From contig URHR01000081.1 in the NCBI GenBank assembly GCA_900547725.1, positions 1-7,878 on the forward strand: a DNA stretch of 7,878 nt, written 5' to 3'. The notes under the pieces were generated by a model. It did not search any database and was not told the origin of the DNA. It saw nothing but the letters and a program-made list of their open reading frames with translations. Below, one piece after another: positions 1 through 6,303 of this stretch (positions within the stretch are counted from its first letter, which is position 1; each line of letters opens with the position of its first letter). The DNA is from an uncultured Eubacteriales bacterium. GTDB taxonomy: Bacteria > Bacillota > Clostridia > Oscillospirales > CAG-272. The position numbers were made by a program, and so were the translations under genes.

Positions 1-878
1 GCCGCCAGCGTTTCCACACCCACGGGACCGCCGTTATAATACTGGATAATCGCGTTCAGCATACGTCTGTCGCCGGAATCGAGCCCAAGCTCGTCAATCT
101 CGAGGCGGTCAAGCGCAATCTTCGCCGTGCTGTATGTGATGACGCCGTCGCTCATGATCTGCGCAAAGTCGCGCACGCGCTTTAACATGCGGTTTGCGAT
201 ACGCGGCGTTCCGCGCGAACGTCCCGCAATTTCTCTTGCGCCGTCACCCGAAATCTCCATTCCGAGGATGCCCGCGCTGCGGGTCACGATTTCCGCCAGT
301 TCTTCGGGGGTGTAAAGTTCCAGCTTCATCAGCACGCCGAAGCGGTCGCGCAGAGGGGTGGTCATCTGACCCGCCCGCGTGGTTGCGCCGATCAGTGTGA
401 ATTTCGGCAGGTCGATCCGCAGGCTTCGCGCCGATGGACCTTTGCCGATGATGATATCCAGCGCGTAGTCCTCCATTGCGGGGTAAAGAATTTCCTCAAC
501 CGACCGGGAAAGACGGTGAATCTCGTCGATGAACAGGACATCGCCCTCGGAAAGGTTGGTCAGAAGCGCCGCGAGGTCGCCCTGCTTTTCAATGGCAGGA
601 CCGGATGTGATGCGGATATTGACCCCCATTTCGGAAGCGATGATATTCGCAAGCGTGGTCTTACCAAGCCCGGGAGGACCGTAAAGCAGAACATGATCGA
701 GCGGCTCTCCGCGCTTCTTCGCGGCGGCGATATAAACCTTGAGAATCTCTTTGGTCTTTTCCTGCCCGATGTAGTCGTCCAGAAACTTCGGGCGCAGGGA
801 AAGTTCGGTTTCCGCGTCGTCCGAGGTATACCCGGTGTTCATGATACGGTTTTCAAAATCGAATTCGTTTGTATCCAT
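1..878 (-). CDS. ruvB: RuvB, Holliday-junction branch-migration ATPase (3' end cut by window)
   Basis: RuvB is the AAA+ hexameric motor that, loaded on a Holliday junction by RuvA, pulls DNA through the junction during recombinational repair. The visible 292 residues contain the family's motifs in order: the N-terminal LRPKFLDDYIGQ segment (~28-39), Walker A GPPGLGKTT (67-75), Walker B DVLFIDE (113-119), sensor 1 TLIGATTRAG (161-170), the arginine-finger region PLRDRFG (175-181), sensor 2 GTPRIANR (223-230), and the start of the C-terminal winged helix with GGPVGVETLA at the window edge. RuvB proteins are usually ~330-345 residues, so roughly 40-50 C-terminal residues lie outside. The ATG at 876-878 is preceded by AAAGGA (892-897), a rather long 13-nt spacing. 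It starts 24 bp after the ruvA stop and is the last visible gene of the leftward operon. Identification is secure. Confidence 0.97.
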   Translation of the reverse strand, partial: MDTNEFDFENRIMNTGYTSDDAETELSLRPKFLDDYIGQEKTKEILKVYIAAAKKRGEPLDHVLLYGPPGLGKTTLANIIASEMGVNIRITSGPAIEKQGDLAALLTNLSEGDVLFIDEIHRLSRSVEEILYPAMEDYALDIIIGKGPSARSLRIDLPKFTLIGATTRAGQMTTPLRDRFGVLMKLELYTPEELAEIVTRSAGILGMEISGDGAREIAGRSRGTPRIANRMLKRVRDFAQIMSDGVITYSTAKIALDRLEIDELGLDSGDRRMLNAIIQYYNGGPVGVETLA

Positions 879-902
879 AACAGACCGTCAGTCCTTTCGC
901 CG

Positions 903-1529
903 TCAGTATTTCATCAGGTTTTTCAGCGCCGCGCGGATGATGGCTTCCAGCTCGAGCCGGTCGGTGTCAACCGTTTTCAGCGCCGTCAGCGCCTCGGGGC
1001 GGGAGTAGCCGAGAACAATCAGCGCGTCAACCGCTTCGCTGAGCTTGCCTCTGCCCGCAGGAGCGGCAGGGGCGGCGGAGACAGCCCCGCCATCCGGAAT
1101 TGCACCGCCGTTTTCCTTCAGCATCTTGTCCTTCAGTTCCAGAATAATCCTTGCCGCCGTTTTCGGACCGACCCCGTTCGCGCGGGAGATGGTCCTGCGG
1201 TCATCGGTGCAAACCGCGAGCGCGAATTTTTCGGGTGAGAGCAGGGAAAGCACCGCGAGCGCCGCTTTTGGACCGACGCCTGAAACGGTGAGCAACATCC
1301 GGAAGGAGGAAAGTTCCGCCTGTGTGGCGAATCCGTAGAGTTCGATATCGTCCTCCCGCACGGCAAGGTGCGTGTAAAGCGTGACCTGCGGCGGGTCGGT
1401 AACCGAGCGGGGCGGCATGGCTTCGTAGGTCGTGCCGCTGACAGTCAGCTTATATCCGACTCCGCCGACGTCGACAACAGCAAAAGTCGACTCCAGATGA
1501 ACAAGCTTGCCTTTGATATAGTAAAACAT
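903..1529 (-). CDS. ruvA: RuvA, Holliday-junction recognition subunit
   Basis: RuvA binds the four-way junction as a tetramer or octamer and loads RuvB rings onto opposite arms. The 208-residue product has normal family length (~200). Domain I is the OB-fold (1-~63, beginning MFYYIKGKL, with DVGGVGYKL at 20-28 and YTHLAVREDDIELYGF at 52-67). Domain II carries two helix-hairpin-helix motifs, around TVSGVGPKAAL (81-91) and ANGVGPKTAARI (117-128). A flexible Ala/Gly/Pro-rich linker follows (~141-161), then the RuvB-binding domain III (~162-208, LSEAVDALIVLGYSRPEA). The start is supported by AAGGAG (1539-1544) nine nucleotides upstream, which lies inside the last codons of the upstream yfhO gene. 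It is followed after 24 bp by ruvB. Nothing is truncated or aberrant. Confidence 0.97.
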   Translation of the reverse strand: MFYYIKGKLVHLESTFAVVDVGGVGYKLTVSGTTYEAMPPRSVTDPPQVTLYTHLAVREDDIELYGFATQAELSSFRMLLTVSGVGPKAALAVLSLLSPEKFALAVCTDDRRTISRANGVGPKTAARIILELKDKMLKENGGAIPDGGAVSAAPAAPAGRGKLSEAVDALIVLGYSRPEALTALKTVDTDRLELEAIIRAALKNLMKY

Positions 1530-1535
1530 GAGAAG

Positions 1536-4505
1536 TTACTCCTTTTTGGAAGATTCCGTAGTCCGTTCCGCGTCCTGTTCTTCGGTTTCTGTCTTTTTGC
1601 GCGGGACTGTGGAAACCACGCCGCGCAGGATCGGAACGCGCCGCAGAACAGGGGAGAAGATGAGCAGGGCAAGGAACAGAAGAACCGAAACGCCCGAAAT
1701 CGTCAGCCCCAACACCAATGTGCGCGGGCGGTAAACCAGTTGAATGTCATGCGTGCCCGCGTCGCCGTCCACGCGGAAAGCGACCAGTGCTCCGAGTGCT
1801 TTCACGGTATCGACTTCCTTGCCGTCTACCGTTACCTTCCAGCCCGCATCATAGGCAAGGGTGGTCAGGATCAATTCATTGTCGCGGCTCGTTGTCACGC
1901 TTCCGTCAAAGGAATGCTCGGTGTAATCCTCGATGAGGAATTGATCGGAAGCAAGGCGTGCAAAAGCATCCTCGAACGCCGTTTTGTCGATCATGGCAAT
2001 CACAGGCTCGGATTTGACATAATAGAGATCTTTTCCGGTCGGAGTCACGCGCAGGGTCAGCTTGTCACCTTTGGAATGCACACCGAGCGACGCAATCCGC
2101 AGATTCTCTCCCGTACCCCATTTGCCGCATTCGGTGTAATCGCCCGTTGTGTCGTTTGTCAGCGTCAGCGTGACCTCGCGCGGGTACTTTGTGGGCAGAT
2201 AGAAGTACACCTCGCCGTCCTGCGGCACTTCGAAGCTGTAGGAAATAACCGAGGAATCCGAAACACTGCTGTAGCAGGTATGCTTCTCGGCATAGTAGGG
2301 AGCACCCATTCCCACATCGTTTTGCGTGACTTTCACGGGAACAAACAGATCCGCGCTTTCGTCTCCGAGCATCGCCGCAACCATGGCGTTCAGCCGCGTA
2401 AAGGGCGTGTAATAGGGATCTGTATACTCGGCGTTCCGAACGGTTTCGTCAATTCCCAGTTTGCCGTTGATAAAGGCTTTCAGCTTGTCAATCGCACTTC
2501 CGATTTTGCTTGCGTCCTCCGGGTTCTTTTCGGCGTCCTTGCCGTCTTTCTTTTTGTCCTCCTTCGGCTCGATCGGTTTGTAGCCCAACTCGAAATCCAG
2601 CAGGCTGTCGCTCACGCCGTAGGCAAGCGAGAGGGCATAGGGGTTGCGATAGGCGGTGTAGCCGTTGACGGTATCGGAACGGTACTCTTCATACCAGTAG
2701 GTTTGCGAGGCAGAACCCGTGTCGGAAATGATATATTTCAGACCGAGCAGGGAATCGTTGATCGGAGTCCCGCCGAGATATTTGGACCAGTGCGACATGG
2801 AACTGTAACCCATTTTGTCAAGAAACTTGATGGTTTCCTGATTGAGCGTGGAGGTTGAACCGGAAAGCCCGCGGATGTTCAGCGCCATGTTGTCGTTGAG
2901 TTTGCGGAAGAGGGTCTTTTCCATGCGGTAAAAACTCTTGTCGCTTTCCTGCACGGTCTCCACGATCGGGCGGGTGCGGTTCAGATAGTTGTTGTAGTAG
3001 CTGTATCTGGAGTAGACCACATCGTCATCCAGCGCGTTCATGCACCAAAGTCCGTTGAGAAAACATTCGATTGCAACCACCGCAACCATCACCACACCGA
3101 TCACCTGCTTGTCTTTCCGCGAGCGGTAAAGTCCCAGCACCGCGAGCCAGACGGCAATCAGAATCAGCGTAAACCAGATGCAGGTGTAATCGTTTGGTGC
3201 AAGATACTCGTTGTCCGGGTCGGCATATTTCTGCAGAATCACGCAAAGCAGAGCGAGAATTCCGCCCGTCCCCGCAACGGTTTTGAGCGATACGCTGTCG
3301 AACTCGTTCATTGCGCGGCAGGCAAGCACCGTGAGAATGAAGCAGAGCATGAAGCTGTAGCGGTAATTGAGCCAGTTGGGGCGTTGGAAGCCGTGCCAGA
3401 GCAGGTCGGGAACGGAAAGCGAGAAGGATGCAACGAACAGGAAAATAAAGAGCGCCGCCGCAATCTTCTGCCGCATGGGATACTTGCGGGAGAGGAAATA
3501 AGAGGGGATCAGGAGCAGGGTCAGCACGCCGCAATAAACGAACGGATACCCCGCGGGGCGCACGGTATCATAAGAGGACGGCAGGAATTTATAGAGCAGA
3601 TCGAGAATGTCGAAATTGAAATTCCAAACCCATTTGGTTGTGGAGAACGTGCTCTTTCCGAAGCTGAGCGAATAGTAAGCGCCGAGCAGAATCACCGCCG
3701 CAATTCCGACTGCAAGCAGAGACCAGAACGCCACGCGCAATCCGGAGCGGATGAAGTGGAAGCGCTCGTTGTCCGGGTTATGCTCGCGATTCTCGGAATG
3801 CCCGAAGTAGCAGAGAAAAAAGTAGAAGAAGCAGTAGATGCAGACCATGTAGCCGATATAGAAGTTGCTGAACAGGGTAATCGCCAGAGAAACAGTATAG
3901 AGGCAAAATTTTCCCTTCTTGATCAGCGCTTCCATTCCGAGCGTGATCATCGGCAGCCACATCATCGCGTCAATCCACATGGTGTTATGCTGTTGGACGA
4001 TGCCGTAAGCCGAGAGCGCATAGCAGGTGGCGAACACCACAATTGCGGCTTTGTTCGGCTTTTGTGATGTCTTGTGCATATAAAGCCCGAACGAACCGCC
4101 GCAGAGCGCGGTTTTGAGCAGGAACAGAAAGAGCAGTCCCTCAAGCATCCGATCCTGCGGGAAGAGCGCTAACAGATAGGAAAGCGGACTGGCGAGGTAG
4201 TAGGCATAGATTCCGAGAAATTCGCCGCCGAGCGCACGGGAGAAGGAGTAGAGCAGATCCGCGTCGCCGTGAACAAAGTTCCGCAAAGCCTCAAAGAACC
4301 AGACGTACTGCCCGTTGAGGTCGAGAACCAGAACGCTCCCGTCTCCGAGCGGGTAAAGCTCGCGGGAAAAATAAATCAGATACATCACAACCGCAGGAAT
4401 CAACATACAAAGAAGCAGATAGCCCCAATCGCCGAAACGGCGCTTTCGGGCTTGTCCTTCTGCGGGCAGAATGGCTTGTACGGTTCGGTTAACAGGACGG
4501 TTCAT
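1536..4505 (-). CDS. yfhO: YfhO-family polytopic membrane protein (GT-C-like)
   Basis: This 989-residue integral membrane protein matches the YfhO family. Members have a GT-C-like fold, and Bacillus subtilis YfhO has been implicated in transferring a lipid-carried sugar to lipoteichoic acid. The substrate here is unknown. A cytoplasmic basic N-terminus is followed by a first membrane segment (~28-46). Next comes an outside loop with the family's acidic/aromatic motif LDLNGQYVWFFEAL (61-74), then many hydrophobic helices up to ~485. A large extracytoplasmic region spans ~490-925, and ends in YDAGWKVTVDGKEV (885-898), a signature of YfhO C-terminal domains. A last membrane helix (~929-951) and a charged cytoplasmic tail follow. 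A Lys/Asp/Glu-rich low-complexity stretch lies at ~645-667. The start ATG overlaps the upstream stop as ATGA (4502-4505), with AAAGGA at 4517-4522. It lies 6 bp upstream of ruvA. Family assignment is strong; biochemical role is inferred. Confidence 0.88.
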   Translation of the reverse strand: MNRPVNRTVQAILPAEGQARKRRFGDWGYLLLCMLIPAVVMYLIYFSRELYPLGDGSVLVLDLNGQYVWFFEALRNFVHGDADLLYSFSRALGGEFLGIYAYYLASPLSYLLALFPQDRMLEGLLFLFLLKTALCGGSFGLYMHKTSQKPNKAAIVVFATCYALSAYGIVQQHNTMWIDAMMWLPMITLGMEALIKKGKFCLYTVSLAITLFSNFYIGYMVCIYCFFYFFLCYFGHSENREHNPDNERFHFIRSGLRVAFWSLLAVGIAAVILLGAYYSLSFGKSTFSTTKWVWNFNFDILDLLYKFLPSSYDTVRPAGYPFVYCGVLTLLLIPSYFLSRKYPMRQKIAAALFIFLFVASFSLSVPDLLWHGFQRPNWLNYRYSFMLCFILTVLACRAMNEFDSVSLKTVAGTGGILALLCVILQKYADPDNEYLAPNDYTCIWFTLILIAVWLAVLGLYRSRKDKQVIGVVMVAVVAIECFLNGLWCMNALDDDVVYSRYSYYNNYLNRTRPIVETVQESDKSFYRMEKTLFRKLNDNMALNIRGLSGSTSTLNQETIKFLDKMGYSSMSHWSKYLGGTPINDSLLGLKYIISDTGSASQTYWYEEYRSDTVNGYTAYRNPYALSLAYGVSDSLLDFELGYKPIEPKEDKKKDGKDAEKNPEDASKIGSAIDKLKAFINGKLGIDETVRNAEYTDPYYTPFTRLNAMVAAMLGDESADLFVPVKVTQNDVGMGAPYYAEKHTCYSSVSDSSVISYSFEVPQDGEVYFYLPTKYPREVTLTLTNDTTGDYTECGKWGTGENLRIASLGVHSKGDKLTLRVTPTGKDLYYVKSEPVIAMIDKTAFEDAFARLASDQFLIEDYTEHSFDGSVTTSRDNELILTTLAYDAGWKVTVDGKEVDTVKALGALVAFRVDGDAGTHDIQLVYRPRTLVLGLTISGVSVLLFLALLIFSPVLRRVPILRGVVSTVPRKKTETEEQDAERTTESSKKE
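1539..1544 (-). promoter_or_regulatory. ruvA ribosome binding site inside the yfhO 3' end
   Basis: On the minus strand AAGGAG overlaps the final Lys-Glu codons of the yfhO reading frame and directly abuts its TAA stop (1536-1538). The spacing to the ruvA ATG is 9 nt. The site therefore fixes the ruvA start and implies that ribosomes finishing yfhO pass over the ruvA initiation site. This is consistent with co-transcription and possibly translational coupling (inference). Confidence 0.85.
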
Positions 4506-4726
4506 GGCTTCTCGGTTCCTTTCTGCCCGGCAGAGCCGCCGGGAATATGCTGTTTGATCGCTTTTTCGAGTTTCAGACGATCCATAACCATATCGTGCCG
4601 GCAGGTCTCACACCGCAGTCTGACTTCCGCGCCAACGCGCAGCAGTGCGAAGCGATCCCCGCCGCAGGGATGTTTTTTTCGAAGCACGAGGGTATCTCCC
4701 GCGCGCAAAAGCGGAATGCCCGCCAA
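4502..4726 (-). CDS. DUF951 small Cys-containing protein, TTG start
   Basis: A 74-residue protein matching DUF951, a small Firmicutes family of unknown function. The family pattern is visible: GDTLVLRKKHPCGG (10-23), an RVGAEVRLRC strand (30-39), then CETC (39-42) and a basic MDRLKLEKAIK helix (48-58). Cys21, Cys39 and Cys42 with nearby His19/His44 suggest a small metal-binding knuckle (inference). The first codon is TTG at 4724-4726: no ATG or GTG gives the family's usual N-terminus, and the promoter's predicted transcript start at ~4759 lies just upstream. Only a weak AGG-type ribosome site (AGGCGG, minus strand) precedes it. The C-terminal tail (~60-74) is longer than in typical members and covers the yfhO ribosome site. 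Its stop overlaps the yfhO start as ATGA. First gene of the leftward operon; function unknown. Confidence 0.8.
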   Translation of the reverse strand: MAGIPLLRAGDTLVLRKKHPCGGDRFALLRVGAEVRLRCETCRHDMVMDRLKLEKAIKQHIPGGSAGQKGTEKP

Positions 4727-4765
4727 ACCGACCGCCTGCCTTTCCGAAAAACATACGATAAGATT

Positions 4766-4794
4766 ATTATACCATAAAAAGAAAGCGCTGTAAA
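4766..4794 (-). promoter_or_regulatory. SigA-type promoter for DUF951-yfhO-ruvA-ruvB
   Basis: Reading the minus strand, TTTACA (4789-4794) is followed after exactly 17 bp by TATAAT (4766-4771). A TG dinucleotide one base before the -10 makes it an extended -10 promoter. Predicted transcription start is near 4759, giving a ~33-nt leader before the TTG start at 4726. No terminator or second strong promoter was noticed between here and ruvB, so all four genes are probably expressed from it. Confidence 0.85.
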
Positions 4795-4829
4795 CCGCAA
4801 ATTCGCACTTTCCGCTAAAATTTACAATT

Positions 4830-4843
4830 CAAATGATAATTTG
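4830..4843. repeat. Short inverted repeat between the divergent promoters
   Basis: CAAAT (4830-4834) and ATTTG (4839-4843) are perfect inverted arms around a 4-bp centre (GATA), ending one base before the ruvC promoter -35 box. The surrounding 4811-4844 stretch is strongly AT-rich. It could be an operator half-site pair or part of an UP element for RNA polymerase alpha subunits, but an arm of 5 bp in AT-rich DNA can easily arise by chance. Confidence 0.3.
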
Positions 4844-4844
4844 T

Positions 4845-4873
4845 TTGACATCGGCGGGAGAATGTGGTATAAT
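4845..4873 (+). promoter_or_regulatory. Consensus SigA-type promoter for ruvC-methyltransferase-ecfA1-ecfA2
   Basis: TTGACA (4845-4850) and TATAAT (4868-4873) are both perfect consensus hexamers with a 17-bp spacer. TG at 4865-4866 adds an extended -10 element. Predicted transcription start is near 4880, leaving a ~25-nt leader. The upstream AT-rich 4811-4844 may act as an UP element. No GAAC-N4-GTTC (Gram-positive LexA/DinR type) box was found in the intergenic region, so there is no sequence sign of SOS control. Confidence 0.92.
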
Positions 4874-4904
4874 AGAGACTGGATTATCATAGGGCGGTGA
4901 ATGC

Positions 4905-5411
4905 ATGAGAATTCTCGGAATCGACCCGGGACTCGCCATCATCGGTTGGGGAGTCGTGGAGTATAACGCGTCAAAATTTCATACCGTAGCCTACGGCGCT
5001 CTGCGGACGCCTGCGGGTATTCCGACCGAGGACAGGCTTTCCCTGATCTGGGACGGAATGCGGGAGCTGTTCGATACCTATCACCCCGATGCCATGTCGG
5101 TGGAAGAACTGTTCTTCAACACCAACATTACCACGGGTATCCGCGTGGCGGAGGCGAGAGGGGTCATCCTGCTCAGTGCCAGACAGGCGGGCGTTCCCAT
5201 GCAGGAATATACGCCGCTTCAGGTCAAGCAGGCGGTAGTCGGGTACGGAAAAGCCGAAAAAGCGCAGGTCATCGCCATGGTTACGCGGATTCTCGCCCTG
5301 CGCGAGCCGCCCAAGCCGGACGACACGGCGGACGCTTTGGCGCTTGCCATCTGTCACGCCCACAGCGGCGCGTCACGGATTGCGTCTTACTATAACAAAA
5401 ACACCATCTGA
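4905..5411 (+). CDS. ruvC: RuvC, Holliday-junction resolvase
   Basis: RuvC is the dimeric, metal-dependent RNase H-fold endonuclease that symmetrically nicks Holliday junctions bound by RuvAB. The 168-residue product is of usual length. The acidic catalytic tetrad is visible: Asp7 in MRILGIDPG, Glu67 in SVEELFF (65-71), and Asp140 and Asp143 in DDTADALALA (139-148). It also has the conserved stretch TPLQVKQAVVGYGKAEKAQV (103-122). The start ATG at 4905 follows a GGTGA/AGGG ribosome site (4891-4900). An ATG at 4901 is out of frame. It is first in the rightward unit, directly behind a consensus promoter, and 11 bp before the methyltransferase. Unlike the common ruvCAB order, it is divergent from ruvAB about 3.4 kb away. 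All active-site residues are intact, so it should be functional. Confidence 0.97.
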   Translation: MRILGIDPGLAIIGWGVVEYNASKFHTVAYGALRTPAGIPTEDRLSLIWDGMRELFDTYHPDAMSVEELFFNTNITTGIRVAEARGVILLSARQAGVPMQEYTPLQVKQAVVGYGKAEKAQVIAMVTRILALREPPKPDDTADALALAICHAHSGASRIASYYNKNTI

Positions 5412-5422
5412 AAGGACACGGT

Positions 5423-6289
5423 ATGTGGAGCGCGGAAAACTGGAAGGACTATGAACTTCTCGATACATCGGACGGAGAGCGGTTGGAACGTTGGGGAAAT
5501 CTGATTCTCATCCGCCCCGACCCGCAGATCATCTGGCACGGGGAAGCGAAGCATCCCGCATGGAAACGGGCTGACGGAATCTACCGCCGTTCCTCCTCGG
5601 GCGGCGGCGCGTGGGTGAAGAACGACCTGCCCGAAAGCTGGCAGATCGGCTACGGCGACCTGCGCTTTCTCCTGCGCCCGATGGGCTTCAAGCATACCGG
5701 ACTGTTTCCCGAGCAGGCGGCAAACTGGGATTGGTTCGGCGGACTGATCCGACAGGCAAACCGCCCCGTACGGGTTCTGAACCTGTTCGCCTACACGGGC
5801 GGCGCAACGCTTGCCGCGGCGGCGGCGGGCGCGTCGGTCGTTCATGTCGACGCGGCAAAAGGAATTGTTGCGCAGGCGCGGGAAAACGCACAGCTCTCGG
5901 GGCTTATCGATGCGCCGATCCGCTGGATTGTGGACGACTGCAAAAAGTTTGTCGAGCGGGAAATCCGCCGCGGCAATCACTATGACGGAATCATCATGGA
6001 TCCTCCGTCCTACGGCAGAGGTCCGGGGGGAGAGGTTTGGAAACTGGAGGACAGTGTGGACGGGCTGATTTCACTTGCGGCGCAACTGCTTTCCGACAAT
6101 CCGCTGTTCTTCCTTGTCAACTCCTATACAACCGGACTGTCGCCGCTGACCATGCAATACCTGCTTGATCTGCGGGTCAGAAAAAAATACGGGGGAACAC
6201 TGGAATGCGGAGAACTGGGACTGCGCGTGCGCGAGAGCGGCGGCTTCCTGCCGTGCGGCGCGTCGTCGCGGTGGTTCCGAACCGAATGA
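5423..6289 (+). CDS. Class I SAM-dependent methyltransferase, RlmI/RlmK-like
   Basis: A 288-residue protein with a Rossmann-fold methyltransferase core, closest in pattern to the group often annotated as 23S rRNA (cytosine-C5) methyltransferase-like (the Methyltrans_SAM/RlmI type). An N-terminal region (~1-115) precedes motif I VLNLFAYTGGAT (118-129). An acidic residue at the end of strand 2 is in VVHVDAA (139-145, Asp143), and IVDDC at 169-173 is the likely adenine-contact strand. Motif IV DPPSYGRGPGGEVW follows (193-206), and the C-terminus ends LPCGASSRW (276-284). It has no PUA domain as in RlmI. The region that should hold the motif-VI catalytic cysteine of C5 enzymes reads VNSYTTG (232-238), so the methylated atom is open. 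AAAGGA (5411-5416) precedes the ATG by 6 nt. Co-transcription with ruvC and ecfA1 is indicated by short gaps. Fold secure, substrate unknown. Confidence 0.85.
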   Translation: MWSAENWKDYELLDTSDGERLERWGNLILIRPDPQIIWHGEAKHPAWKRADGIYRRSSSGGGAWVKNDLPESWQIGYGDLRFLLRPMGFKHTGLFPEQAANWDWFGGLIRQANRPVRVLNLFAYTGGATLAAAAAGASVVHVDAAKGIVAQARENAQLSGLIDAPIRWIVDDCKKFVEREIRRGNHYDGIIMDPPSYGRGPGGEVWKLEDSVDGLISLAAQLLSDNPLFFLVNSYTTGLSPLTMQYLLDLRVRKKYGGTLECGELGLRVRESGGFLPCGASSRWFRTE

Positions 6290-6294
6290 AAGGA
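6289..6294 (+). promoter_or_regulatory. Ribosome binding site deciding the ecfA1 start
   Basis: AAAGGA begins on the last base of the methyltransferase stop codon (TGA 6287-6289) and lies 9 nt before the GTG at 6304. The alternative in-frame ATG at 6286 overlaps the stop as ATGA but has no comparable ribosome site and would place this AAAGGA inside the gene. The GTG start is therefore preferred. Confidence 0.7.
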
Positions 6295-6303
6295 AACGAA
6301 GCT

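Noticed and set aside
879..902. Possible regulatory hairpin in the ruvA-ruvB gap (around GACTGACGGTC)
   Set aside because: Only a 3-bp stem can be drawn; too short to support, although ribosome-site spacing is long.
516..1238. 240-codon plus-strand frame antisense to ruvB/ruvA
   Set aside because: It covers two secure genes read on the minus strand and its composition is that of a reverse-frame shadow; no family resemblance.
1368..2858. 496-codon open frame on the plus strand, antisense to yfhO and the start of ruvA
   Set aside because: It mirrors well-identified genes on the other strand, has no recognisable domain, is rich in Arg/His/Gly/Val as expected of a GC-rich codon shadow, and has no promoter or ribosome site of its own.
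3384..4067. 227-codon plus-strand frame opposite the membrane part of yfhO
   Set aside because: Its Glu/Arg/Gln/His-rich composition is the reverse complement of hydrophobic helix codons; no ribosome site or homology.
4795..4844. Possible SOS (LexA/DinR) operator between the divergent promoters
   Set aside because: No GAAC-N4-GTTC type palindrome is present; only a weak 5-bp inverted repeat in AT-rich DNA.
5405..5423. Possible terminator between ruvC and the methyltransferase
   Set aside because: The 11-bp gap is filled by the ribosome binding site; no stem or U-run.
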